Program-made: the position numbers and the translations under genes
Source of the DNA: CAYVQU01 sp964453155
Lineage (GTDB): Bacteria; Chloroflexota; Anaerolineae; Anaerolineales; UBA11858
Assembly (NCBI GenBank): GCA_964453155.1
Contig: CAYVQU010000106.1
Location: 1-17,412 of the forward strand
DNA length: 17,412 bases
Direction of reading: 5' to 3'
Part shown: in pieces, positions 1-8,400 of the stretch
How positions within the stretch are numbered: position 1 is the first letter of the stretch
Layout: each line of letters begins with the position of its first letter
The notes under the pieces: generated by a model
The model's database searches: none
What the model was told of the DNA's origin: nothing
Seen by the model: the letters and a program-made list of their open reading frames with translations, nothing else

Positions 1-2
1 GA

Positions 3-590
3 TTACGAATTCCTTGTGAAAAGATTGACTCTCAAATACCAGATTGGATTGAGAAAATAGGAGTTTCTCCTGATCAAATTTCATCAATTCGCGAAATATA
101 TCAGCGGGATGTGACAAGTGCAACCGAGGTCAATCGAGATACTAAACTGTCGGATTTACGGCGTCGTATTTCTTTGTTGAAAGAAGAAGAGGCGAAACTT
201 GCCAGACTGTTGATTATTGGAAAAATTAGTGAAGACACTTATGATCAATTGAGAGAAGAATGGCGAGATAAATTGAAACTTGCTGAGACAAATTTATCCG
301 AACTGGAAAAGGAAACCATCACCCGTTTGGATGATCTAAATATTGGTGTTTTTTTGATGACTCAGCTTTCAACTTTGTGGGATAGATTAGATGAAAAGGA
401 AAGAAGAAACCTCTTGCAGCTTTTTACGAAACGCATCGTTGTAAACATGAATGGTGATATAATTAGTTACGAACTAAGAACACCTTTTGGATATCTCCGA
501 ACTATTGCAGATGATGTCTGCAATCAAATGGAAAGCGGTTCGGTTCAAGTCCAATCAAGTCCACAGACACAAAAAAACACTCGACACTAG
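3..590 (+). CDS. Large serine recombinase, C-terminal part (5' end outside window)
   Basis: The reading frame is open from the window edge (about 195 residues seen), so the internal GTG at 111 is not the true start. The visible part is the C-terminal region of a large serine recombinase/resolvase: a charged alpha-helical coiled-coil segment rich in Leu, Glu and Lys (codons from about 130 to 330), then the family-typical end with a LDEKERRNLLQLFTKRIVV block and a hydrophobic ELRTPFGYL tail. The catalytic Ser domain and the zinc ribbon would lie upstream, out of view. Such enzymes integrate and excise phages, conjugative elements and cassettes. The stop codon (588-590) lies in the loop of the terminator hairpin. 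The AT-rich codon use differs from the GC-richer redox cluster downstream, which fits a mobile-element origin. Family call is good; the element type cannot be told. Confidence 0.82.
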   Translation, partial: LRIPCEKIDSQIPDWIEKIGVSPDQISSIREIYQRDVTSATEVNRDTKLSDLRRRISLLKEEEAKLARLLIIGKISEDTYDQLREEWRDKLKLAETNLSELEKETITRLDDLNIGVFLMTQLSTLWDRLDEKERRNLLQLFTKRIVVNMNGDIISYELRTPFGYLRTIADDVCNQMESGSVQVQSSPQTQKNTRH

Positions 591-605
591 GTCGAGTGTT
601 TTTTT
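571..605. terminator. Bidirectional Rho-independent terminator
   Basis: A perfect 9-bp stem (577-585 ACACTCGAC with 591-599 GTCGAGTGT) has a 5-nt loop and is flanked by an A-tract (571-576) on the left and a T-tract (600-605) on the right. It sits between the convergent recombinase (+) and KAS III-like gene (-), so it can stop transcription from both sides. The recombinase stop codon is inside the loop region. Confidence 0.9.
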
Positions 606-621
606 GTCAGTGAGATTTCAC

Positions 622-1878
622 TTACATCGCAACGGCGAATGTGTCAAAATAAGTGCCCGCGCCAAACCCATCAAACATTATATGGTCTCCGGGTTGAATT
701 GTGGGAAGTTGCCGCAAGAACGCGATCATATTCGAGGCGGCGCTCACATTACCGAATTCACTCAATACCCAGGGAAAGTGGATGTTGATCCCTTTGCTCA
801 TCAATTTCTTGGCCTTGAGGGAATTGATTTTCAAATTGGCATGGTGCACAATAGCCACCGAAATTTCCTTGGCTGAACCTTTTTCAGCCATGAGTGCCTG
901 ATACTTTTGGTAGACGTCGCTGACGACCTGAACCCCGGTTCGCACAAAGAGTTTGACCATCCCCATCGGACCAGCCATATCAATTGGCGCGCCGCTTTGG
1001 GGTTCATTCATCAAACCTGCAAAGCGAAGATGATTTTCTCCCGCCTGTGAAAATTCAATCATGGATTGATCCGCAGGTTTGTGCCCCGAGTGGGGGTAGT
1101 ACATGGCCAGCGCCAACACTCCTTGCTCATCATATTTCTCAAATGGCTTTCCAGTCAGGAATTTCATTGTTTTTCCTGGGATTACCCCAATGACCCCCGC
1201 TCCATTTCCGAATAATTGCATCGCGCTAATATCGCCAGAGTTCTTTACCATCCGGCTCAGACCTTCAATCCCGCCAACCAAAACTTTTTTGCCGTACATC
1301 TCCTCGGCGATATTGCGATTGATCTCTTCGTGGACCGGTAAATCGGGATTGAGTAGCATGTGCAGGGCTCCAGTGGAGCTATCACAGGCTTTGTGGACAC
1401 TGATTTTTAGGGCACTATCAGGAATTCCGGCTTCTTTGGCGATCCTTTCGGTAAAGTCATCGGTGATGGGGCCAGTCATCCCGATGAGGACACCTTCCAC
1501 TTCCTCCGGGTGCCACCCATTAACTTTTGCGGCTTCCCGCAAAAACCGGGCTCCTACTTCAACTTCCAAGGCCAGATTTTCTTCAAATGCTAATTCGGGT
1601 ACATGGTGGCGATGCAGAAAACCTAGAGTAGCTAGATTCATTCGTTCCTTGGGTTGCAAGGGTTCGCCGTGATTCTGTTCAATGAAATCAAATAAAGTTT
1701 CATTATCATAACTGGGTCCCCAAGTGCCATAAACGCCCCCAAAACCAAGTTCGGGATGAAAAACCCGTTCAACACCCATAGGGATGCCTTCCCCAACTGG
1801 GATCAAATCGGTTTCCACCCGCGGTTGTTCAAAAAAGGAGACGATTGGTTTTGTTGTCAAACTCTGTTTATCACTCAT
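622..1878 (-). CDS. 3-oxoacyl-ACP synthase III (FabH)-like condensing enzyme
   Basis: This 418-residue thiolase-fold protein resembles KAS III. The expected catalytic triad is visible: Cys165 in KACDSSTGAL, His345 in the HHAN motif (FabH has HQAN), and Asn377 in EFGNVSAAS. The C-terminal GFGAGTYFDTF is the Gly-rich end seen in the family. It is about 100 residues longer than typical FabH (about 320), mainly through an N-terminal extension of about 100 residues, so it may act on a specialised acyl-CoA/ACP rather than in general fatty acid initiation. The ATG at 1878 has a GAGG-type ribosome binding site 8 or so bases upstream on the minus strand. It is transcribed divergently from the kor/hdr cluster; a functional link, for instance using the acyl-CoA made by the 2-oxoacid oxidoreductase, is possible but only inferred. 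Confidence 0.8.
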   Translation of the reverse strand: MSDKQSLTTKPIVSFFEQPRVETDLIPVGEGIPMGVERVFHPELGFGGVYGTWGPSYDNETLFDFIEQNHGEPLQPKERMNLATLGFLHRHHVPELAFEENLALEVEVGARFLREAAKVNGWHPEEVEGVLIGMTGPITDDFTERIAKEAGIPDSALKISVHKACDSSTGALHMLLNPDLPVHEEINRNIAEEMYGKKVLVGGIEGLSRMVKNSGDISAMQLFGNGAGVIGVIPGKTMKFLTGKPFEKYDEQGVLALAMYYPHSGHKPADQSMIEFSQAGENHLRFAGLMNEPQSGAPIDMAGPMGMVKLFVRTGVQVVSDVYQKYQALMAEKGSAKEISVAIVHHANLKINSLKAKKLMSKGINIHFPWVLSEFGNVSAASNMIAFLRQLPTIQPGDHIMFDGFGAGTYFDTFAVAM

Positions 1879-1960
1879 TGTGCATACCTCATACTCAAAA
1901 TTACTACCAATTTTCTGTAATTATCAAGAATGGTTGAACAGTAAAGGCTGATTAATCAAT

Positions 1961-1999
1961 AGGAAGCCGGGAAAGATTAGAGAAAATTTCCGGCTTCCT
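1961..1999. other. Hairpin in the divergent promoter region
   Basis: AGGAAGCCGG (1961-1970) pairs perfectly with CCGGCTTCCT (1990-1999), giving a 10-bp stem, with extra A/T pairing possible inside the 19-nt loop. No T-run follows on either strand, so it does not look like an intrinsic terminator. It lies about 80 bp upstream of the KAS III-like start and could be a leader structure, a protein-binding dyad or one copy of a genomic repeat. Confidence 0.5.
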
Positions 2000-2173
2000 G
2001 GGTTCCTAATAAATACGAACACCAGGGTTACAGACTATAACAATGAAACCGACTTTTCGTTGCGAAATTCCAGTAGCGGAAGTCCATTTTTTACGAAAAT
2101 GACAAATATCACTATTCCTGCCGCAGGCCACCGTTTATACTTTTTAATACTATCTGATTAATCCGATCTATTT

Positions 2174-2190
2174 ATGTCGATATAAGACAT
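2174..2190. promoter_or_regulatory. Candidate operator palindrome upstream of the kor-hdr cluster
   Basis: ATGTC (2174-2178) and GACAT (2186-2190) form an inverted repeat around an AT-rich centre, the size of a typical dimeric-repressor site. The centre and right arm include TATAAG (2181-2186), which could be a -10 box. It is about 100 bp upstream of the first cluster gene. No regulator gene is visible in the window, so this rests on symmetry and position only. Confidence 0.25.
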
Positions 2191-2287
2191 CATTTTCACC
2201 GCTCGAAGGATACTCGGCTACTATTACATCCGAACTCACATCGCAATAGAGATAATTTCGAACGCGTCACAGCATTGAGGAGGATCC

Positions 2288-2596
2288 ATGTCTTATTGGA
2301 GACAACCTCTCGACCGAGACCGCATCCAGATACCCTACGGCATCGTCCACATCATCGATGACCGTTGCAAAGGATGCGGTTTTTGTATTGAATTTTGTCC
2401 CCGAGATGTCCTGATGATTTCATCTCGAACCAATTCAAAAGGATACCATCCCCCCGAAGTGGTAACGGAAGCCGATTGCACCAATTGCAATTTATGCGCG
2501 CTGCTTTGTCCGGATTTTGCGATTTACGTTGAAGATGGTGGTCATAAATCACCCGATCGAGTGGTTGCCATTGATTCAAAGGGGAGCGCACAATGA
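2288..2596 (+). CDS. korD: 2-oxoacid:ferredoxin oxidoreductase delta subunit (2[4Fe-4S] ferredoxin)
   Basis: This is a 102-residue bacterial-type ferredoxin subunit with two complete CxxCxxCxxxCP motifs: Cys27/30/33/37 and Cys64/67/70/74, the second set separated from the first by a loop of about 26 residues. It would carry electrons from the KorB cluster to free ferredoxin. The ATG has a strong GAGGAGG site 4 bases upstream and is the first gene of the cluster. The stop codon overlaps the korA start in an ATGA arrangement (2593-2596), showing translational coupling. Size, motifs and the order D-A-B(C) fit KorD, but VorD of 2-oxoisovalerate oxidoreductases is very similar, so the substrate is open. 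Confidence 0.88.
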   Translation: MSYWRQPLDRDRIQIPYGIVHIIDDRCKGCGFCIEFCPRDVLMISSRTNSKGYHPPEVVTEADCTNCNLCALLCPDFAIYVEDGGHKSPDRVVAIDSKGSAQ

Positions 2597-3792
2597 AGGG
2601 TCAACTTACTGGAGAACATTTTCTATTAGGGGATCATGCTTGTGCTGAGGGTGCCTTGCTGGCCGGTTGCCGTTTCTTTGCCGGATACCCCATCACTCCT
2701 GCCACCGAGGTTGCCGAACGGATGTCAGTCCGTTTGCCCCAAATGGACGGGGTTTACATCCAGATGGAAGATGAATTGGCCTCGATGAATGCCATTTTGG
2801 GCGGATCTTGGGCCGGAATCAAATCAATGACGGCCACTAGCGGCCCCGGGTTCTCATTGATGATGGAAAACCTGGGGTTGGGGATCATGCTCGAAACCCC
2901 CTGCGTTCTGGTCAACGTCCAACGTGGCGGCCCTTCAACCGGGCTGCCCACTATGGTCGGTCAACAGGATATGATGCAGGCCCGCTGGGGCTCCCACGGT
3001 GATTATGAAATCATCGCCCTCAGTCCAACATCTCCCCAGGAATTGTTTGATCAAACCATTCGGGCTTTCAATCTCTCTGAAAAATACCGCACCCCGGTTT
3101 TGGTCATGACCGATGCCGAAGTCGGCCATATGACCGAAAAAGTAGTCATTCCGCCCATCGAGGAGATTGAGATCATCAATCGCCCCCAAATCGAACGCGG
3201 CGAGATCGACCCCGACCATTTCCGCATCTTCCGGGCCAGTTCGAATGGGCATAATGGCTATGTCTCCCCCATGGTCTCCGCGGGTGACGGTTATCGTATC
3301 CACGTTACTGGCCTGACTCACGATGAGCGCGGCTACCCCGCCATGAACGCCGAAGCCAACGAGTGGAACGTCCGGCGAATTATTGAAAAAATCCAATCCC
3401 ACAAAGACGATATCATCGAAATTGAAGAACAAAACCTGGAAGATGCCGAAGTACTCGTGATTTCTTATGGCATCTCGGCTCGCACTTCGCTGTGGCCCAT
3501 CCAAATGGCCCGCGATGAAGGTATTCGGGTCGGTTATCTCCGGCTGATCACCGTTTGGCCATTCCCGGAAGAACGAATTCGAGCCCTCGCCAAACAGGTA
3601 CGCGGCATTGTCGTGCCCGAAATCAATATGGGGCAAATGATCCGCGAAGTAGAACGCTGTGCAGCTGGGCAAACGCCGGTATTCGGCGTCCACCGGCCAG
3701 GTGGTGACGTTTTGGAACCCGATCAGGTCTTAAATACAATCCGTAAAGCTGCCGGGCGAGCCGTTCCCAATCCAGAAGCGGGGGAGGTCTAA
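2593..3792 (+). CDS. korA: 2-oxoacid:ferredoxin oxidoreductase alpha subunit
   Basis: The 399-residue protein corresponds to the alpha subunit (PFOR domains I and II) of 2-oxoacid:acceptor oxidoreductases. It has the hallmark GYPITPATE motif at residues 31-39, followed by QMEDELASMNAILGGSWAG and the TATSGPGFSLMMENLG segment, which form the substrate and TPP-contacting interface. The later EVLVISYGISART segment near residue 290 is the domain II start. With KorB it oxidatively decarboxylates a 2-oxoacid to the acyl-CoA, reducing ferredoxin. It overlaps korD by 4 bp and is followed after 1 bp by the beta-gamma fusion, so the three are one translational unit. Order and length favour 2-oxoglutarate (Kor) or branched-chain (Vor) oxidoreductase; sequence alone does not settle which. 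Confidence 0.9.
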   Translation: MKGQLTGEHFLLGDHACAEGALLAGCRFFAGYPITPATEVAERMSVRLPQMDGVYIQMEDELASMNAILGGSWAGIKSMTATSGPGFSLMMENLGLGIMLETPCVLVNVQRGGPSTGLPTMVGQQDMMQARWGSHGDYEIIALSPTSPQELFDQTIRAFNLSEKYRTPVLVMTDAEVGHMTEKVVIPPIEEIEIINRPQIERGEIDPDHFRIFRASSNGHNGYVSPMVSAGDGYRIHVTGLTHDERGYPAMNAEANEWNVRRIIEKIQSHKDDIIEIEEQNLEDAEVLVISYGISARTSLWPIQMARDEGIRVGYLRLITVWPFPEERIRALAKQVRGIVVPEINMGQMIREVERCAAGQTPVFGVHRPGGDVLEPDQVLNTIRKAAGRAVPNPEAGEV

Positions 3793-3793
3793 G

Positions 3794-5377
3794 ATGTCAA
3801 AACAACCATCAGAAGCCATGCACCGCACCGAACGTTTGCGAATACTTGGATACGAACCTCCCGATGAAGGCGATTGGGAAACCGGTTTACATCCGATGGA
3901 CGATTTGCTGCGGGGTGAGCGTCTGCCGCATATCTGGTGTCAGGGTTGCGGCCTGGGGACCGCGCTAACAACCTTTATCAGTGCCCTCAAGTGGCTCGAA
4001 AAGAATCAAGAGTGGGACCTGGATAAGGTCTCGGCCGTTTCGGGGATCGGTTGTACGGGGCGCATTGCGGGCTATGTCCGGCTGGATTCGTTCCACACGA
4101 CCCATGGCCGCGCCATCCCGTTCGCGACCGGTCTCAAAGTTGCTAATCCGGATTTGAAGGTGGTCGTCCTCTCCGGGGATGGGGATATCGCCGGGATCGG
4201 TGGTAATCATTTCATCCACGCCGCTCGGCGCAACCTGGACATCACCGTTGTATGTGTCAACAATTTCAATTATGGCATGACCGGTGGCCAAGTCGGGCCC
4301 ACCACCCCCCATGAAGCGCGGGCCGTCACGGCCCAATATGGAAATTTTGAATATCCCTTCAATTTGCCCTATCTCGCCGCCGCCAGTGGGGCCTCATTCG
4401 TCGCCCGTTGGACGGTCTTGCACGCCCGTCAACTCGAATGGACATTGCGGCGGGCCTTGGCGCATCCCGGTTTTAGTTTTGTCGAAGTCATCGCCCCTTG
4501 CTCAACCGCCTATGCCCGGTGGAACCGCGAAGGTCGGGGTTTGGATGCGCAAAAACTGAACCGCCGCGGTTTGGAAACGATGAAATACTACCAACAAGTC
4601 GGCAAAGTCGTGACTGACGCCCATCCCAAAGACGTTGATATCGAATTCAACGCCAAGGGTGAGATCACCGAAATCATCGAGGGTGAATTTCTAGACGAAG
4701 TCCGACCCGATTTACAGGCCGCTATAGAGCAACGCGATGCTTACGCTGAAAAAGGCTGGCAGCGCGCCCAGGCTGCTCTTGATAGACGTCCCGAACTACC
4801 ACCGCGCGCGGACAAGGTTGAACGCACCGAAGTAAAACTCGGCGGATTTGGCGGCCAGGGCATCATCAGCGCCGGGCGCATGATCGGCGTCGCGGCTGCA
4901 ATTTATGATAATTTGGAAGCCTGTTTCACGCAGAGTTATGGCCCGGAAGCCCGCGGCGGAGCGGCTGGCTCTCAAGTGGTCATCGCCAGCGATCCCATCC
5001 ATCATCCCCATCTCGTTGAACCCACCAGCATGTTGATCTTGTCTCAAGGAGCCTATGATAAATATGTCCCGGCTCTGGCTCCCGGTGGTGTGCTTTTGAT
5101 CGATGACGGTTTGGTCGAATTACCATCTGACCACCGCACCGATATCACCATCTATGGTATTCCCGCGACCAGGATTGCCGAAGATGCCGGCACCAGCCGG
5201 GCAGCCAATACCACCATGCTCGGGTTTTGGACCGCCATCGTCGGCGTCGTCAGCAAGGATGCCATGCGGCAGGCCGTGGCTGAATCGGTGCCGCCCAAAA
5301 CAGTGGAATTAAATCTGAAAGTCTTTGATATTGGTTTTGAGGAAGGTCGAAAAAGTCTAACTGGTCAATCCGTCTAA
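3794..5377 (+). CDS. korB: 2-oxoacid:ferredoxin oxidoreductase, beta-gamma subunit fusion (KorB-KorC)
   Basis: This 527-residue protein joins two subunits that are usually separate. Residues about 1-335 are the TPP-binding beta subunit: WCQGCG with Cys49 and Cys52, Cys87 in GIGCTGR and Cys236 are the expected [4Fe-4S] ligands; GDGD (128-131) and NNFNYGMTGGQ (156-166) bind TPP-Mg. Residues about 346-527 are the gamma subunit, starting with GGFGGQGIISAG (350-361) and containing SYGPEARGG. A charged linker of about 20 residues (near 325-345) joins them. The start ATG at 3794 follows a GGGGGAGG site overlapping the korA end. The final codons and TAA stop lie inside a palindromic repeat. The fusion fixes beta:gamma stoichiometry; whether similar fusions are common in relatives I cannot check. 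Confidence 0.9.
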   Translation: MSKQPSEAMHRTERLRILGYEPPDEGDWETGLHPMDDLLRGERLPHIWCQGCGLGTALTTFISALKWLEKNQEWDLDKVSAVSGIGCTGRIAGYVRLDSFHTTHGRAIPFATGLKVANPDLKVVVLSGDGDIAGIGGNHFIHAARRNLDITVVCVNNFNYGMTGGQVGPTTPHEARAVTAQYGNFEYPFNLPYLAAASGASFVARWTVLHARQLEWTLRRALAHPGFSFVEVIAPCSTAYARWNREGRGLDAQKLNRRGLETMKYYQQVGKVVTDAHPKDVDIEFNAKGEITEIIEGEFLDEVRPDLQAAIEQRDAYAEKGWQRAQAALDRRPELPPRADKVERTEVKLGGFGGQGIISAGRMIGVAAAIYDNLEACFTQSYGPEARGGAAGSQVVIASDPIHHPHLVEPTSMLILSQGAYDKYVPALAPGGVLLIDDGLVELPSDHRTDITIYGIPATRIAEDAGTSRAANTTMLGFWTAIVGVVSKDAMRQAVAESVPPKTVELNLKVFDIGFEEGRKSLTGQSV

Positions 5378-5409
5378 AGGGTCCAATTCGTCCTGGTGAC
5401 CTTTTAGAC
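5372..5409. repeat. Palindromic GTCTAA repeat overlapping the korBC stop codon
   Basis: GTCTAAAGGGTC (5372-5383) pairs with GACCTTTTAGAC (5398-5409), a 12-bp stem with one G-T pair and a 14-nt loop. Related TTAGAC/GTCTAA pieces extend outward on both sides (GTCTAA at 5355-5360; TTTAGAC and TTAGACG up to 5437). The TAA at 5375-5377 is part of the stem. It looks like a member of a dispersed intergenic repeat family, and could also stabilise or attenuate the transcript between the kor block and the hdr genes. Confidence 0.7.
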
Positions 5410-5448
5410 CAATCAGACCTTTAGACACATTAGACGCATAGAAATATC

Positions 5449-8400
5449 ATGAGTAACGGCGTTCTCATCATCGGTGGAAATGTTGCCAGCCTCCAGGCCG
5501 CGTTGGATTTGGCGGATTCTGGGATTTCGGTCGATTTGGTAACGGCTGCGCCATTTTTGAGTACCGACGCCCCCGATCACGTCCAACCCCATGAACTGAG
5601 CGCCCGGATCTTGGAAGTTTTACGCCACCCACAAATTACGGTGCGGACCAATACCGATATCCAGGAGATCGAACCAGACCCTACCGGCTTTCGAGCCGAT
5701 TTGCGCCAACGACCGCGCTACGTAAGTCTCGATACTTGCACTGCCTGCGAAGATTGTATTACCACTTGCCCCGTCATCGTGCCTGACACCGACCGCACCG
5801 CCATTTATCTGGATGGTCAGCCGGGCTGCGCGGCCATCGACCGCCCGGGTAAAGCCCCGTGTTCCGGCACCTGTCCTGGGGGGATCCATGTACAGGGATA
5901 TGTGGCCCTGATCGCCCAAAAACGTTATCAAGAAGCCATCGATCTCATTCGGGAGGCGATTCCGTTCCCCTCGGTTTGCGGCCGGGTCTGTAACCATTAC
6001 TGTGAAGCCAACTGCACCCGCGGCAAAGTCGATGCTGCCCTCAACATCATGGCCCTCAAGCGCTTCGTTGCCGATTGGGAATATGCGAACAGGGGCAAAG
6101 GAGCAGGGGAGCAAGGGGGTAAGAGGGACGACTTGCAACCTACGCAATTAAAAATTCACAATTCACCATCCACCATTCACAATTCCAAAAGGATCGCCAT
6201 CATCGGCGCGGGCCCCTCCGGCCTGACTGCCGCCCGCGATCTGGTTCGGCTAGGATATCCGGTCACGGTTTTCGACGCCTTGCCGGTCGCCGGGGGGATG
6301 ATGCGGGTGGGGATTCCACCTCATCGACTTCCAACCGAGTTGCTCGATTGGGAAATCCAACAGATCATAGACGAAGGCGTTGAATTGAAATTGAACACCT
6401 GGATTGATGATATTCCGGGATTGTTAGAAAACGGCTTTGAGGCCGTGCTGATTGCTACCGGGGCGCATCGGGCCAAAAAATTATCTTTACGGAACTCTAA
6501 TCATCCTGACAACTGGCTCAGTTTAGATATCCTGCGGCGGACTTGCCTAGGAGAAGATATCGATCTGAGTGGCAAAAAAGTGATCGTTTTGGGGGGCGGT
6601 AATGTGGCCTTGGATACCGTCCGGACAGTGGTTCGTCTGGGAGCGGATGAAGTTCGGATGGCCTGCCTGGAAACACGGGGTGAGATGCCTGGTTTTGAAT
6701 GGGAAATTGGCGTTGCCGAAGACGAAGGCGTTGAAATTTCCCCCGGACGGACCTTCAAAGAAATTGTGGTTGAAGAGAATCGCATTATGGGGGTTCGCTG
6801 TGTCGAGGTCGATTTTCGCGGCTTCAAGGGTGGGCGGCCCGATTTTGACGAAATTCCCGGCACCGAACACATTTTGCCAGCCGATCTAGTGATTTGGGCG
6901 ATTGGGCAGGAGCCTGATTTCTCGTTTTTGCCCCACGATGGCAGTATCGACACCCGCTTCCCCTTTGGTATCCGCAGCAACGAAAATATGATGACGACCC
7001 TGCCCGGTGTCTTTGTCTCCGGCGACGTTCACCGCGGGCAGACTTTCTTCGTGATCGATGCCATTGGTGAGGGCCATAAAGCGGCTCGTAGTATGGATCG
7101 TTATCTGCGGGGGGAGACAGATTTTCAGGAAGCCGTACCCCTTCAAAATGTCGAATTTAGCCCTGTAGAGAGTCGCCACCGGTATGAGCAAAGTCAAGCC
7201 TCCGGGCGGCTGCGGGTCGAAATCCCCAGCCTCCCCCTGGCTGATCGGGTGGATAACTTCCATGAAGTCGATCTGGTCCTGACCGAAGAAGCCGCTCTCA
7301 CCGAGGCCAGTCGCTGCCTGCTGTGCGGTTCGTGCAGCGAGTGCCTGGCCTGTGTCGCCGTCTGTCCAACCGGGGCGATCGATCATGATCAACCACCCAT
7401 TTACCATAGTCTCAAGATTGAGGCCGTAATCAACGCGGAACCCGATATAGTTTTATCCGTTTCTGAAGCCCCCAGTTTTTACCAGTTGCCACCGCCTGAC
7501 GCCATCAGGGGATCGGCGGTAGCCGCCCAAGTGCTGCCGCGCCTCAACGGAGCCGATCAGGGGGTGGCGATAGGTGCCGCGCAGGTGGATAGCACGGAAC
7601 CCGCCCGTATCGGAGTGTTCGTCTGCCAATGTGGGACTGAACCTGCGACTGGAAAAATATCAGCCAGCATTGATACCCAATCGATATCCGCTCAGGCTGC
7701 TGTTCAACCGGATGTGATCCACAGTCAGGTGTTGCCTTTCTCCTGCTCCCCAGAAGCTGCTCAGACAATCCAGACGGCCTCCGCGGCCCACGCCCTCGAC
7801 CGGGTGGTTTTGGCAGCCTGTTCCTGCTGCTATCTGGATCAGGTTTGTTATAGCTGTACGTACCAACGCGTCCGTAGCAAAAATAACCTGGGGTTATTCT
7901 CCCCAGTTGGTACCCAGAAGTTCTCTTTGCGAGGATCAAAATTGCCTCGGTTTGAGTTTGTCAATATCCGGGAGCAATGCGCCTGGGTTCATCCTGACGA
8001 TCCCGCCACTTCCACGATCAAGGCTACCAAATTGGTGACTGCCACGATCGCCCGCGCCCGCGCTGCTCCCGGTGTACTTGCGGGGGCGCGGGGGATTGAA
8101 AAATCGGCACTGATCTTGGGGAATGGTCTGGCGGCACCGCATAGTTTGGAGGTCCTCAGTCTATTGGGGATCAATGCGCACCAAGTGGCAGAGCACCCTC
8201 TCCGAATTTCGCGCGCCCGGGGATTGTATTGGGTAGCAGGTGAAGGTCAATCCTGGGAAGCCTCGACTTTGATATTAATTCCCAGAGATGCAGCGGAGCT
8301 CCAGGGACAGTTGGCGGCCTTTGGACGAGTCCGCCGCCATCCCCAGGTTCACACCACTTGGGGCGGATTGGATACCCACCGCCCCGGCGTATTTGTCATC

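Larger units (their letters stand above)
1879..2287. other. Divergent intergenic regulatory region
   Basis: This 409-bp AT-rich gap separates the minus-strand KAS III-like gene from the plus-strand redox cluster and must hold promoters for both. It contains a 10-bp-stem hairpin (1961-1999) and an imperfect palindrome (2174-2190). TATACT at 2136-2141 could be a -10 box for the plus-strand cluster, but I see no convincing -35. A strong ribosome binding site GAGGAGG lies at 2277-2283, just before the first cluster gene. I find no ORF with family features and no tRNA-like structure here. Confidence 0.6.

Noticed and set aside
487..876. Plus-strand ORF overlapping the recombinase end and the KAS III-like gene
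   Set aside because: It runs through the terminator and antisense to the catalytic enzyme; no motif or ribosome binding site.
2935..3693. Long minus-strand ORF opposite korA (252 codons)
   Set aside because: It lies wholly antisense to a gene with clear family motifs and its own translation shows no domain or motif; it is a shadow of GC-rich codons.
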